Source: Leptospirales bacterium (lineage in GTDB: Bacteria; Spirochaetota; Leptospiria; Leptospirales; Leptonemataceae). Taken from it: DNA of 14,154 nt. The position numbers and the translations under genes are program-made. Shown piece after piece: positions 6,447 to 13,133 of the stretch. How positions within the stretch are numbered: the stretch's first letter is position 1; the number at the start of each line of letters is the position of its first letter. The notes beneath the pieces are model-generated. The model was not told the origin of the DNA and made no database searches. It saw only the letters and a program-made list of their open reading frames with translations. The stretch spans positions 1 through 14,154 of the forward strand of contig JABAAI010000008.1 in assembly GCA_014238825.1 (NCBI GenBank), read 5' to 3'.

Positions 6447-7085
6447 ATGTTAGAGGCATTATACCAAAAATTTGGCACTAGTTTTGAAAGCGAGAATATG
6501 ATATTCTGTGAATATGAAATGGGAACCGAATGTTTTTTTATCATCGAAGGAAAGGTTAAAATCACTAAAACCACCGGTGAGAATCAGAAGACTTTAGATG
6601 TAATCGAAAAAGGAAACTTTTTTGGTGAGATGGCTATTCTAGAGACGGAAGCACGTAGTGCAAGCGCCATTGCCATCGGAAGCGTGCGAGCTCTAAAATT
6701 TAATCGTCAAGATTTTGATTCAATGATTCATGGCTATCCTCAATTTGGTCTACGCCTCTTAATTATTTTTTGCAAAAGGATCTATGATGCTAAACGTCGT
6801 TTACAAATAATGCATATCAAAAATCCACAGCTTAGAGTAAGTGATGTATTTCTTATGCTTGCAGAGAAAGACCCCGAATATGGAAATTCTCCTCGGATAG
6901 TGCTAAACATAACAATAAATGATTTAGCATCATGGTGTGGCTTACCTTTAGAAAAAGTACAAAATATAGTCAATTCATTTGTATCGCGCGACAAGATAGT
7001 CGTTTATCCCAATAAAATACTAATAAACAATATAAACGATTTTAGTCGACTTGTAAATTACCATCGTAAAAATATAGACGTTTAA
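6447..7085 (+). CDS. Crp/Fnr-family transcription regulator
   Basis: This 212-residue protein has the standard size and layout of the family. The effector-binding domain (about 1-115) has ECFFIIEGKVKI (28-39) and a textbook phosphate-binding cassette, GEMAILETEARSASA (60-74), with Glu61, Arg70 and Ser71 placed as in cAMP-binding proteins. A long dimerisation helix (about 100-125) follows. The winged helix-turn-helix (about 130-200) contains INDLASWCGLPLEKVQNIVNSF (157-178) as the DNA-reading unit, with a weaker match to Crp in the recognition helix. cAMP or another cyclic nucleotide is the likely effector; no cysteine cluster suggests an iron-sulfur sensor of Fnr type. It starts 5 bases after the CNB-TPR gene and uses an upstream GGCGGGG (6430-6436) as a probable ribosome site. 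Its targets are unknown; the inverted repeat at 4008-4040, ahead of its own operon, is a candidate. Confidence 0.9.
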   Translation: MLEALYQKFGTSFESENMIFCEYEMGTECFFIIEGKVKITKTTGENQKTLDVIEKGNFFGEMAILETEARSASAIAIGSVRALKFNRQDFDSMIHGYPQFGLRLLIIFCKRIYDAKRRLQIMHIKNPQLRVSDVFLMLAEKDPEYGNSPRIVLNITINDLASWCGLPLEKVQNIVNSFVSRDKIVVYPNKILINNINDFSRLVNYHRKNIDV

Positions 7086-7095
7086 GCTGCATCTA

Positions 7096-7112
7096 AAGCA
7101 TAAAAAATGCTT
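7096..7112 (+). terminator. Small hairpin after the regulator gene
   Basis: AAGCAT (7096-7101) and ATGCTT (7107-7112) form a 6-bp stem with a loop of five A, 11 bases after the stop codon of the Crp-type gene. Only a short T run (7119-7122) follows, six bases later, so termination would be weak at best. Confidence 0.3.
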
Positions 7113-7118
7113 GCGTGA

Positions 7119-7189
7119 TTTTAGCCATTATAAGACCCTAACTCCCATTAGACTGCTTATTATTAAAATATAGATAGGGTTAGCTAAAA
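7119..7189 (+). promoter_or_regulatory. Foldable leader before the bactofilin gene
   Basis: TTTTAGC (7119-7125) can pair with GCTAAAA (7183-7189), and inside it ACCCTA (7135-7140) with TAGGGT (7175-7180). The outer pair ends 14 bases before the bactofilin start codon, in a region lacking a clear ribosome binding site. It could be a structured leader that controls translation, or an operator at DNA level. No convincing -35/-10 pair was found nearby. Confidence 0.35.
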
Positions 7190-7203
7190 AGTGGTAAAAA
7201 AAA

Positions 7204-7578
7204 ATGGCAGAAAGAAAAAAAAATAGCACTATCCCCCAAGTAACAGAAGATGGAACAGTCTATACCATCACACAGGTCGGCTCAAATTTTATAGGCACAC
7301 TAGAATTCGAAAAGCCACTTCAAATCAACGGTGATTTTCAAGGTGAAATCATAAGCAATGGTATTCTTTTAATTTCTGAAACGGCAAACATAAAAGCCAA
7401 TATAAAGGCGGGGACTGTTTTCCTTGGAGGACAGGTTATAGGTAATATCGAAGCTTCTAATAGAGTTGAAATGCTATCTACAGCAAAACTTACTGGCAAT
7501 ATTAAGACACCAAAGCTACAGATTGCAGATGGGGTAGTCTTTGATGGTAATTGCGAGATGATAAGTCCTAGTAGCTAA
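7204..7578 (+). CDS. Bactofilin
   Basis: Bactofilins are bacterial cytoskeletal proteins that polymerise without nucleotide and help set cell shape, often by guiding peptidoglycan enzymes. The 124 residues have the usual layout. A short disordered, charged N-terminus (1-18) is followed by a beta-helix core (about 25-115) built from short repeating strands with glycine or asparagine at turns: FIGTLEFEKPLQINGDFQGEI (29-49), ANIKANIKAGTVFLGGQVIGNI (61-82), then AKLTGNI (94-100). The C-terminal tail is short. The region before the start is nearly all A (7196-7203), with no good ribosome site, and the preceding leader can fold, so translational control is possible. It converges on the HAD gene with only 18 bases between the stops and no terminator visible there. 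The class A penicillin-binding protein further right is a plausible functional partner (inference). Confidence 0.92.
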   Translation: MAERKKNSTIPQVTEDGTVYTITQVGSNFIGTLEFEKPLQINGDFQGEIISNGILLISETANIKANIKAGTVFLGGQVIGNIEASNRVEMLSTAKLTGNIKTPKLQIADGVVFDGNCEMISPSS

Positions 7579-7596
7579 GCCTTGCGCTGAGAATAT

Positions 7597-8238
7597 CTAT
7601 TCAAGAAATTTATAGATGGTCTTACGTACATCGTAAGCATTTTGTATAAGATGACTTTGCCAGCAAAATTCCCTTGGTACTTCTAAATTAATCTCCCTAT
7701 CATCGATAAAAAGAATATCCTTTGCTAATAATTCCTTAGTTGTATTTTTTTCTTTCTCTTTTTCTTCTAGGGCATTCCAAATGAGTTTGTAATAAGCAGC
7801 GTCTGGTTTCCGTATCCCCATCTCACAGGAAAAAAATAAATAATGACACTCCCTGAGTAGAGGTAGAGCATCTAAGATATATTCGTACCATTCGGAATAG
7901 TTGGATGCAATTCCAATAAAAACATCTTTTCTCTCTATCAAAGATTCTAAAAGATCTTTCATCCCTGCTAGATAGTTGATTTTTGAATAAAGGGCTTTCT
8001 TGATTTTTTTTGGATTTGGTAAAAGTCTTAAAGTCTCTGGCCGAACTTGCTCTTTGTAAAAATTTTTAAAATACTCTGCTTCAAAAATTTCGCCTCTTTC
8101 AAAGGCATAAGATGCTTCGTTATTTTTATAAATAAAAAAATGCCTCCTGTGCTTCAGCTTTCCTAAAAGTCCCTCTAGCGCCTTGGGATATGGCTCACTA
8201 ACAAGTGTATTCATCATGTCAAAAAGTACGTATTTCAA
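7597..8238 (-). CDS. HAD-superfamily hydrolase-like protein, atypical motif I
   Basis: This 213-residue protein has all four haloacid-dehalogenase motifs in order: FDMMNTLV (6-13) with nucleophile Asp7, GIASNYS (109-115) with Ser112, RKPDAAYY (143-150) with Lys144, and ILFIDDREIN (175-184) with Asp179/Asp180. A helical cap lies at about 15-90. The usual second Asp of motif I (DxDxT), the general acid/base of phosphatases, is Met9, so the protein may be a non-phosphatase member, a slow enzyme or a binding protein. The substrate is unknown. The start is TTG at 8238: an in-frame TAG lies one codon upstream and the first internal ATG falls inside motif I, so TTG is the only start that keeps the motif. 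A weak AGGT lies about 12 bases upstream. It follows the PBP gene by 43 bases on the same strand and is probably co-transcribed. Confidence 0.85.
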   Translation of the reverse strand: MKYVLFDMMNTLVSEPYPKALEGLLGKLKHRRHFFIYKNNEASYAFERGEIFEAEYFKNFYKEQVRPETLRLLPNPKKIKKALYSKINYLAGMKDLLESLIERKDVFIGIASNYSEWYEYILDALPLLRECHYLFFSCEMGIRKPDAAYYKLIWNALEEKEKEKNTTKELLAKDILFIDDREINLEVPREFCWQSHLIQNAYDVRKTIYKFLE

Positions 8239-8255
8239 TACTATGGTAGACCTAA

Positions 8256-8283
8256 TTTAAGCTTTCTTCTTTAAGCTTTCTTC
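8256..8283. repeat. 14-bp perfect tandem duplication
   Basis: TTTAAGCTTTCTTC occurs twice head to tail (8256-8269 and 8270-8283). The second copy runs into the stop codon of the PBP gene (8284-8282, minus strand). It fills much of the 43-bp gap between the PBP and HAD genes and looks like a replication-slippage duplication. It could be polymorphic between strains. Confidence 0.9.
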
Positions 8284-10747
8284 AACGCTGAAATTCTACT
8301 TTCTTCCCAGCTTCTACACCAAGCTCTTCTGGCGTTATCCCTAATTCTTGTATCAAAAGCTCGCGCTCATCATAAATCCGTGTCCCTTGGCACGAATCAT
8401 CCTCTACTAACTTTTGCTCCTTACCATTTATGATCCTAGGACCCAAAGCAAGGCCATTGCATTTGGATTTAACCACATTTTTTGGTACATTTATCCATTG
8501 AGCCTGTTCTTTAAAACTAGGGTAAGGTTTATCTTTACTCTTATAAATTCTACGAAAAAAACTTCCTATAACAGGTGCGCCAACACCACCGCCCGATTGA
8601 CCAGGACCAAGAGTAACACTAGATTTATCAAAACCAAACCAAACTGTAGCTGCATACTCTGGATTAAAGCCTGTAATCCAAGCATCAGAATAATTAGATG
8701 TAGTTCCTGTCTTAGATGCGATGTCACCATTAAAGCCACCCCTGCCAACGCTTCGTAAGCCATAGCGAGCCGTACCGGAGGTGCTTACATAATATAACAT
8801 TTTGCCTAGGATATAAGCCAAAGCAGGCTCAATAACTTGAAGCTTTTTTTCGCGAGCCCTAATAACAAAAGCCTTCCTGATTTCATTTTCCTGACTATAA
8901 ATAAGATTATCACTCCCATCAGTCACATAGCGAATGGCAAAGGGAATAACTTCTCGACCACCATTAGCAATTATAGCAACAGCCTTGCTAAGTTCCATAG
9001 GTGTAATCTCGCTTGCCCCTAGGGCTAAAGTAGGCTCTGCATGAAAACGTCCGCGTGGATTATGAATCTTCATTAGTCGAGAAGCAAAATCAATAATGGC
9101 CTCTGGACCCGTTTTATAGTAGACCTCAACAGCAGAAGTATTTAGCGAAGAGGCTAAGGCCCGTTTTGCTGTTACAGAACCACGAAAGCCGGGGTCATAG
9201 TTCTCAGGAGACCAAGAACTACCATCAGAGCCTGTTCTAAGAAAAGGTGAATCATTGATAGGGCTCATAGTACTTATGGCTCTTTGTTCCAAAGCACTAC
9301 CATAGACAAAAATCTTAAAGGCACTCCCTGGTTGCCTCCGTGCCTGTAAAACACGATTGAATTGATTTTGTGGTGAAAAATCACTGCCTCCTATCATAGC
9401 TGTAATATAACCCGTCTGGGGTTGAATACTCACAAAGGCCTGCTGGACACGAAGTTTCTTAGAACTAGCACTTATATTTTGATGAAAAGTATCAAAGCTA
9501 AAATTCTCAAAGGCCTCTGTTTCATTATCTGCGGGCATTAAATAATTAAGAATCTGCAAACCATCCAAAGAACCCTCTTCAAGAGTCTTTTGAAAGATTT
9601 GTTTCTTTGTCATTTTGGCAATGATTGGTTGAGGTAATTTAAAGAGCAAGCGGAGAGTATTCATTACTTCAAAAAGTTTAAAATCTACTCCACTCACACC
9701 ACCCTGCAATGCATAGGCTAAGGCTGTCTTACTTATAGTACTGCGCATATTCTCCATTTCTTCTTGTGCTATTTTCTGATGATCCAAATCCAAAGTCGTA
9801 TAAATCTTGAGACTCTTGGAATAAATATCATCTTTTTCAATTTCTGGCGTCGCTTCTAAAATTTGGCGAACATATTCTGTAAAGTGAGGTGCAATATCAA
9901 GTCTAGTCCCCCAAGCACTCTGAGATGATGAGCGAAGGATAATTTTTGGCCAATAATCTTTCCAAAAACTAAGATGTAATTCATTAACTTGATTAGCTGG
10001 TAAATAATCAGCATCTGCCATTCTATTTAGAACATACAAATGTACAGTCATCGCCCTCTTTGGGTTCTTAAATGGAGAATATGCCACTGGTGAACGAGGA
10101 ATCCGTGCCAAAAGAGCTCCTTCTGCTAAGCTCAAATCAGAAACTTTTTTATTAAAATAAAGACGAGAAGCACAAACCAGCCCCCTACAACCATGTCCTA
10201 GATAAACAACATTAAAAAAATATTCTAGTATTTCTTCTTTTGAAATTGCCTCTTCGATTTGGAAAGCTAAAAGGGTTTCTCTAATTTTCTGGGTAAATGA
10301 TCGTTCACGATGCCCTTCACTATTTAAATAAATTTGCTTGGAAAGTTGCTGAGTTAAAGTAGAGCCACCTTGTACAATTTTACCTGCTAAAACATTCTTA
10401 ATAGCGGCTCGCATAATACCAAGAAAGTCTATCCCAATATGATTATAAAAATTGAGGTCCTCCACGGCTAAAAAGGCATGAATAATATGAGGAGGAATTT
10501 CATGAAAAGAGACAAGCTCCTGCCGATGCCGATAAAGCTCAGCAAATACTTTTGAATTACGATCGTAAAGACGCGTGGGGGTAGATGGACGATAGCGTTT
10601 GAGTAACGCAAGGCTAGAACGTAACTCAACAGCACTGACCGCAAAGCCAAATACAAGTCCCGAAAACAAAGACACAAAGAAAAGAAATCTATAATACTTC
10701 TTTTGTGAAAAAGAAATCTTTCTAAATATTGCTAGCGGTCCTTTCAT
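8282..10747 (-). CDS. Class A penicillin-binding protein (PBP1A type)
   Basis: This bifunctional peptidoglycan synthase is anchored in the inner membrane and acts in the periplasm, polymerising glycan strands and cross-linking peptides. Over 821 residues: a short cytoplasmic tail, one membrane helix (about 21-40), a family 51 glycosyltransferase (about 55-235) with VEDLNFYNHIGID (95-107; catalytic Glu96), GGSTLTQQLSK (127-137) and KIRETLLAFQIEEAISKEEI (154-173), then a transpeptidase with SAFK (Ser475 nucleophile, Lys478), SLN (534-536) and KTGTT (679-683). Both active sites look complete. A mostly helical stretch of about 100 residues (330-430) separates the modules, where PBP1A proteins often carry an extra domain. 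The start ATG lies just after a hairpin whose 3' arm contains the likely ribosome site AAGGG. It is divergent from the lipoprotein gene and leads the transcription unit containing the HAD gene. Confidence 0.95.
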   Translation of the reverse strand: MKGPLAIFRKISFSQKKYYRFLFFVSLFSGLVFGFAVSAVELRSSLALLKRYRPSTPTRLYDRNSKVFAELYRHRQELVSFHEIPPHIIHAFLAVEDLNFYNHIGIDFLGIMRAAIKNVLAGKIVQGGSTLTQQLSKQIYLNSEGHRERSFTQKIRETLLAFQIEEAISKEEILEYFFNVVYLGHGCRGLVCASRLYFNKKVSDLSLAEGALLARIPRSPVAYSPFKNPKRAMTVHLYVLNRMADADYLPANQVNELHLSFWKDYWPKIILRSSSQSAWGTRLDIAPHFTEYVRQILEATPEIEKDDIYSKSLKIYTTLDLDHQKIAQEEMENMRSTISKTALAYALQGGVSGVDFKLFEVMNTLRLLFKLPQPIIAKMTKKQIFQKTLEEGSLDGLQILNYLMPADNETEAFENFSFDTFHQNISASSKKLRVQQAFVSIQPQTGYITAMIGGSDFSPQNQFNRVLQARRQPGSAFKIFVYGSALEQRAISTMSPINDSPFLRTGSDGSSWSPENYDPGFRGSVTAKRALASSLNTSAVEVYYKTGPEAIIDFASRLMKIHNPRGRFHAEPTLALGASEITPMELSKAVAIIANGGREVIPFAIRYVTDGSDNLIYSQENEIRKAFVIRAREKKLQVIEPALAYILGKMLYYVSTSGTARYGLRSVGRGGFNGDIASKTGTTSNYSDAWITGFNPEYAATVWFGFDKSSVTLGPGQSGGGVGAPVIGSFFRRIYKSKDKPYPSFKEQAQWINVPKNVVKSKCNGLALGPRIINGKEQKLVEDDSCQGTRIYDERELLIQELGITPEELGVEAGKKVEFQR

Positions 10748-10757
10748 AGATAAGTCT

Positions 10758-10778
10758 TGCCCTTAGCAATTAAGGGCA
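10758..10778 (-). promoter_or_regulatory. Hairpin masking the PBP ribosome binding site
   Basis: On the minus strand, TGCCCTTA (10778-10771) and TAAGGGCA (10765-10758) form a perfect 8-bp stem with a 5-base loop. The 3' arm holds AAGGG (10764-10760), the only Shine-Dalgarno-like sequence before the PBP start at 10747, about 12 bases away. Folding of the messenger would hide it. The same palindrome could instead be a protein-binding site in DNA. An exact TTGACA lies upstream (10799-10794), but no good -10 stands at a normal distance. Confidence 0.45.
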
Positions 10779-10916
10779 TCACTAAAGCGAGCTTGTCAAG
10801 AAAAGAATATCTTTTTAGAAAAGAAAGAACTATTTTATGCTTAAGATAATGACTTAAATCTAAGTCTAATAAAAAAGACTAAAGCTATTTTTTTTAACAA
10901 CTTTTCTGAAATTTTA

Positions 10917-11450
10917 ATGTCTAATACTTATATGATAATAGAAAAATATTCAAAAAGTAAAAAAAATGCTATATGGGTACTACTCTTAACTGTAGTAATG
11001 GGATCATTTGCTGTAAATTGTGCTCCCGCTCGTATTTTTGTTACTGATGAGGTACCAGAGACATCATTAGTAAAGTTTAGTTTTGGATCGAGTTCATCAC
11101 TTCTTTTAACGAAGGGCATTGAACTAGTGGGAGTGGTCGATATAAGCTCTCGTAAGTCCAAAAAACATCCTGTCAAAAGTCCTATTCTGACCAAAGCAGG
11201 AAAAGTGGCCCTTCAACTAAGGCAATACACTACCCTTAATACAGGTGGTGATAGTAGTCACCCTACTCATAAGGACTCCCTCTCTGGGAAACCATTCTAT
11301 ATGAGTTTTAATGCCAAGCCTAACACTTGGATTGAAATTTCAGTAAAGAAAAATGCTGCTGGAAAATGGGAGGTCTATCATGAGAAAAAGAGAGGTTCTT
11401 ACCGAGTGATACCTAACCCAAGCAATCTACCCAAAAAACTCTCGTTTTAA
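10917..11450 (+). CDS. Small putative lipoprotein, function unknown
   Basis: This 177-residue precursor has a lysine-rich start (10-16) and a hydrophobic stretch (17-33), ending in a relaxed lipobox, FAVNC (31-35). Cys35 would be lipid-modified, leaving about 143 residues outside the cytoplasmic membrane. Asn just before the Cys is unusual generally but tolerated in spirochaetes. The mature part is rich in Ser, Lys and beta-type residues, with no domain I recognise and no repeats. Met1 (10917) and Met6 (10932) are both possible starts; neither has a ribosome site, and the shorter form would still have an intact signal. Upstream, AGTCT/AGACT (10863-10867, 10876-10880) can form a 5-bp hairpin and a run of eight T lies at 10888-10895; their spacing does not fit a terminator. 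The gene is divergent from the PBP gene, 169 bases away. Confidence 0.75.
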   Translation: MSNTYMIIEKYSKSKKNAIWVLLLTVVMGSFAVNCAPARIFVTDEVPETSLVKFSFGSSSSLLLTKGIELVGVVDISSRKSKKHPVKSPILTKAGKVALQLRQYTTLNTGGDSSHPTHKDSLSGKPFYMSFNAKPNTWIEISVKKNAAGKWEVYHEKKRGSYRVIPNPSNLPKKLSF

Positions 11451-11468
11451 GTAGATAATTCTAAAAAG

Positions 11469-11514
11469 TTAGTATAGGCAAGCCTTATATAAATACAAGA
11501 CTTGCCTATACTAA
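11469..11514 (+). terminator. 14-bp perfect inverted repeat, probable terminator
   Basis: TTAGTATAGGCAAG (11469-11482) and CTTGCCTATACTAA (11501-11514) pair without mismatch around an 18-base loop, starting 18 bases after the lipoprotein stop codon. The position fits a transcription terminator. The T content after the stem is modest on the + strand (AATTAAGTTTCTCTTT), while five T follow it directly on the minus strand. The long loop is unusual for an intrinsic terminator, so an RNA-stabilising 3' stem or a protein-binding site is also possible. Confidence 0.55.
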
Positions 11515-11601
11515 AATTAAGTTTCTCTTTATTCTTTGCTTACAGTTATGAAAGAAACAAAACTAAATAAACACGACATAGTACTAAGCTTTATAACCGA
11601 T

Positions 11602-11640
11602 AACTAATAAGAAGCGTTAAAAAGTCACTTCTTCTTAGTT
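11602..11640. repeat. Second inverted repeat in the 360-bp gap
   Basis: AACTAATAAGAAG (11602-11614) pairs with CTTCTTCTTAGTT (11628-11640) at 12 of 13 positions, with a T-C mismatch at 11608/11634 and a 13-base loop. On the + strand it is followed by CGTTTCTTTCTCTC, a broken T run, so it could be a second, weak terminator. Its function is not clear. Confidence 0.45.
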
Positions 11641-11810
11641 CGTTTCTTTCTCTCGCCCCTACTTAGAACTTCATTTTAGGAATCTTCAGCAAAATCTATT
11701 TTCTTCTCTATTCAGCTAAATAATAATGCCTTGACCTAAGCTCTTATTATATAATTAATTGCTCTATATACGATCGCTATATTTGAGTTCTATAATTTAA
11801 TTAAAAATAT
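11641..11810 (+). promoter_or_regulatory. AT-rich upstream region of the deaminase gene
   Basis: No gene is seen here. Promoter-like words are present but poorly spaced. TTGACC (11731-11736) has TATAAT (11750-11755) only 13 bases away. Another exact TATAAT (11791-11796) lies 14 bases before the start codon but has no -35 partner. The segment TATACGATCG (11767-11776) is the reverse complement of CGATCGTATA (415-424) in the left repeat; since part of it is palindromic, I take this as chance. No Shine-Dalgarno sequence precedes the deaminase ATG. Confidence 0.25.
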
Positions 11811-13127
11811 ATGATAACACGCTTTAAGAATATTCTGGAAAAACTCAAGACCATCAATTTAGACTTAGAGAATCTCAGAAAGAATAAAGAGAAACTCTCA
11901 AAAAAACGCCCTTATAGCGACACCTTACATCTCTCATTTGATAAGCAAATCAACATCCTCTTAAATCAGAAAATAGAACTAGAAAACTTAGAAATTGAAA
12001 ATCCCCTCAAAGAGCTAAACGAAAGTTTTCTCTTTACCGATCAAGTAACCTCTTCGCAAATCAGGCAAACAAAGCCATTACAAGAAGAAAAAGTTAGTCC
12101 ACAGGATAAAAATGTCCTAGCCTTCCTCAAGGAGATGCCAAAAACAGAAATACATCTTCATATGGAAGCCTGTATTTCAAAAGAAACTCTGATAAAGCTT
12201 ATGGAAAAAAACAAAGTAAAATGTGATCACGAAGAAATAAGTACTCTTTATAAATTCAAAAATTTACAAGAATTTGTAAAACTCTTTTTATTTATCTTGG
12301 ATGCGATAAAAACGCCAGAAGATTTTGAAGTTATCTTTCATAATTTGCGAAGCTATTTGGAAAATAACAATATCCGCTATGCAGAGGTCTTTCTGGCACC
12401 TTCGCGAATGATTGCTAATGGCTTAGATTTTAACGAAATTGCCCAAACTATAGACTACCTTTCTTCAGAGTGCAGTCGTAGCGGGGGGCCAGAAATTAAG
12501 TACCTAATTGATGTTTCACGAACCTTTGGTGCTGAGAATGCTAGCAAAAACCTGCAAAAAATATTAAAACTAAAAAGGCATAATATTATAGGAATTGGTT
12601 TGGGTGGAGCCGAGCTCATGGGACCTGCACGCGATTTCAAAGATGTCTTTGCTCAAGCAAAGGCGGAGGGACTGCGATGCGTAGCCCATGCAGGAGAAGA
12701 TGATGGTCCTTGGTCTGTGCGAGATAGTGTTTTGGAATTAGGAGCCGAGAGAATTGGGCATGCTACTTCTGCTATTCAAGACCCATCCCTCTTGGAAATA
12801 CTCAAAAACAGAAGAGTCCCCTTGGAAATATGCCTAAGCTCGAATATCTTCACTGGTAAATATGTCCGTGAGGCAAAAGATCATCCGGTTCGACAATATT
12901 TTAACGACGGTCTAATTTGTACTGTAAATACAGATGATCCTGAAATTTTTGATATAAATCTAAGCGATGAATATTTCAAATATTATAGACATCTCGACTT
13001 TAGCATCAGCGAAATAATAGATTTAAATCGCCAAGGTGTTTATTCTACTTTCCAAAATACTCCAGCAAATATGTGGAATGGCTTTCAGAAAGAAATACAT
13101 AATTTACGTGAAAAATATGCTTTATAG
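11811..13127 (+). CDS. add: Adenosine deaminase with N-terminal extension
   Basis: This is a zinc-dependent deaminase of the adenosine/AMP deaminase family, expected to convert adenosine (and deoxyadenosine) to inosine in purine salvage. Family motifs appear in order: EIHLHMEACIS (113-123) with His115/His117, YAEVFLAPS (190-198), VAHAGE (291-296) with His293 and Glu296, ERIGHA (313-318) with His317, CLSSN (341-345) and VNTDDP (372-377) with Asp375/Asp376. All metal and catalytic positions are present. The usual Gly after the first motif (HLDG or HLEG) is Ala120, which may alter substrate fit. At 438 residues it is longer than the usual 330-360: residues 1-100 are an extra, highly charged, probably coiled-coil segment with no signal peptide. 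The ATG at 11811 lacks a ribosome site, but no later Met before the motif is better placed. It converges on the next gene with 6 bases between the stops. Confidence 0.88.
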   Translation: MITRFKNILEKLKTINLDLENLRKNKEKLSKKRPYSDTLHLSFDKQINILLNQKIELENLEIENPLKELNESFLFTDQVTSSQIRQTKPLQEEKVSPQDKNVLAFLKEMPKTEIHLHMEACISKETLIKLMEKNKVKCDHEEISTLYKFKNLQEFVKLFLFILDAIKTPEDFEVIFHNLRSYLENNNIRYAEVFLAPSRMIANGLDFNEIAQTIDYLSSECSRSGGPEIKYLIDVSRTFGAENASKNLQKILKLKRHNIIGIGLGGAELMGPARDFKDVFAQAKAEGLRCVAHAGEDDGPWSVRDSVLELGAERIGHATSAIQDPSLLEILKNRRVPLEICLSSNIFTGKYVREAKDHPVRQYFNDGLICTVNTDDPEIFDINLSDEYFKYYRHLDFSISEIIDLNRQGVYSTFQNTPANMWNGFQKEIHNLREKYAL

Positions 13128-13133
13128 CTATTA

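Noticed and set aside
8414..8758. Plus-strand open frame of 114 codons
   Set aside because: It lies antisense within the PBP transpeptidase region; its composition is that of a reversed coding frame.
10794..10799. Exact TTGACA as -35 of the PBP promoter (minus strand)
   Set aside because: At 16-18 bases the -10 would be CCCTTA or similar; no acceptable hexamer is present.
11548..11607. Possible 19-residue peptide gene (ATG at 11548)
   Set aside because: It has no ribosome site and no leader-peptide features, and lies in an AT-rich gap where such short frames arise by chance.
11767..11776. Ten-base match (inverted) to the hammerhead repeat
   Set aside because: Six of the ten bases are the palindrome CGATCG and no other hammerhead elements surround it, so it is probably chance.
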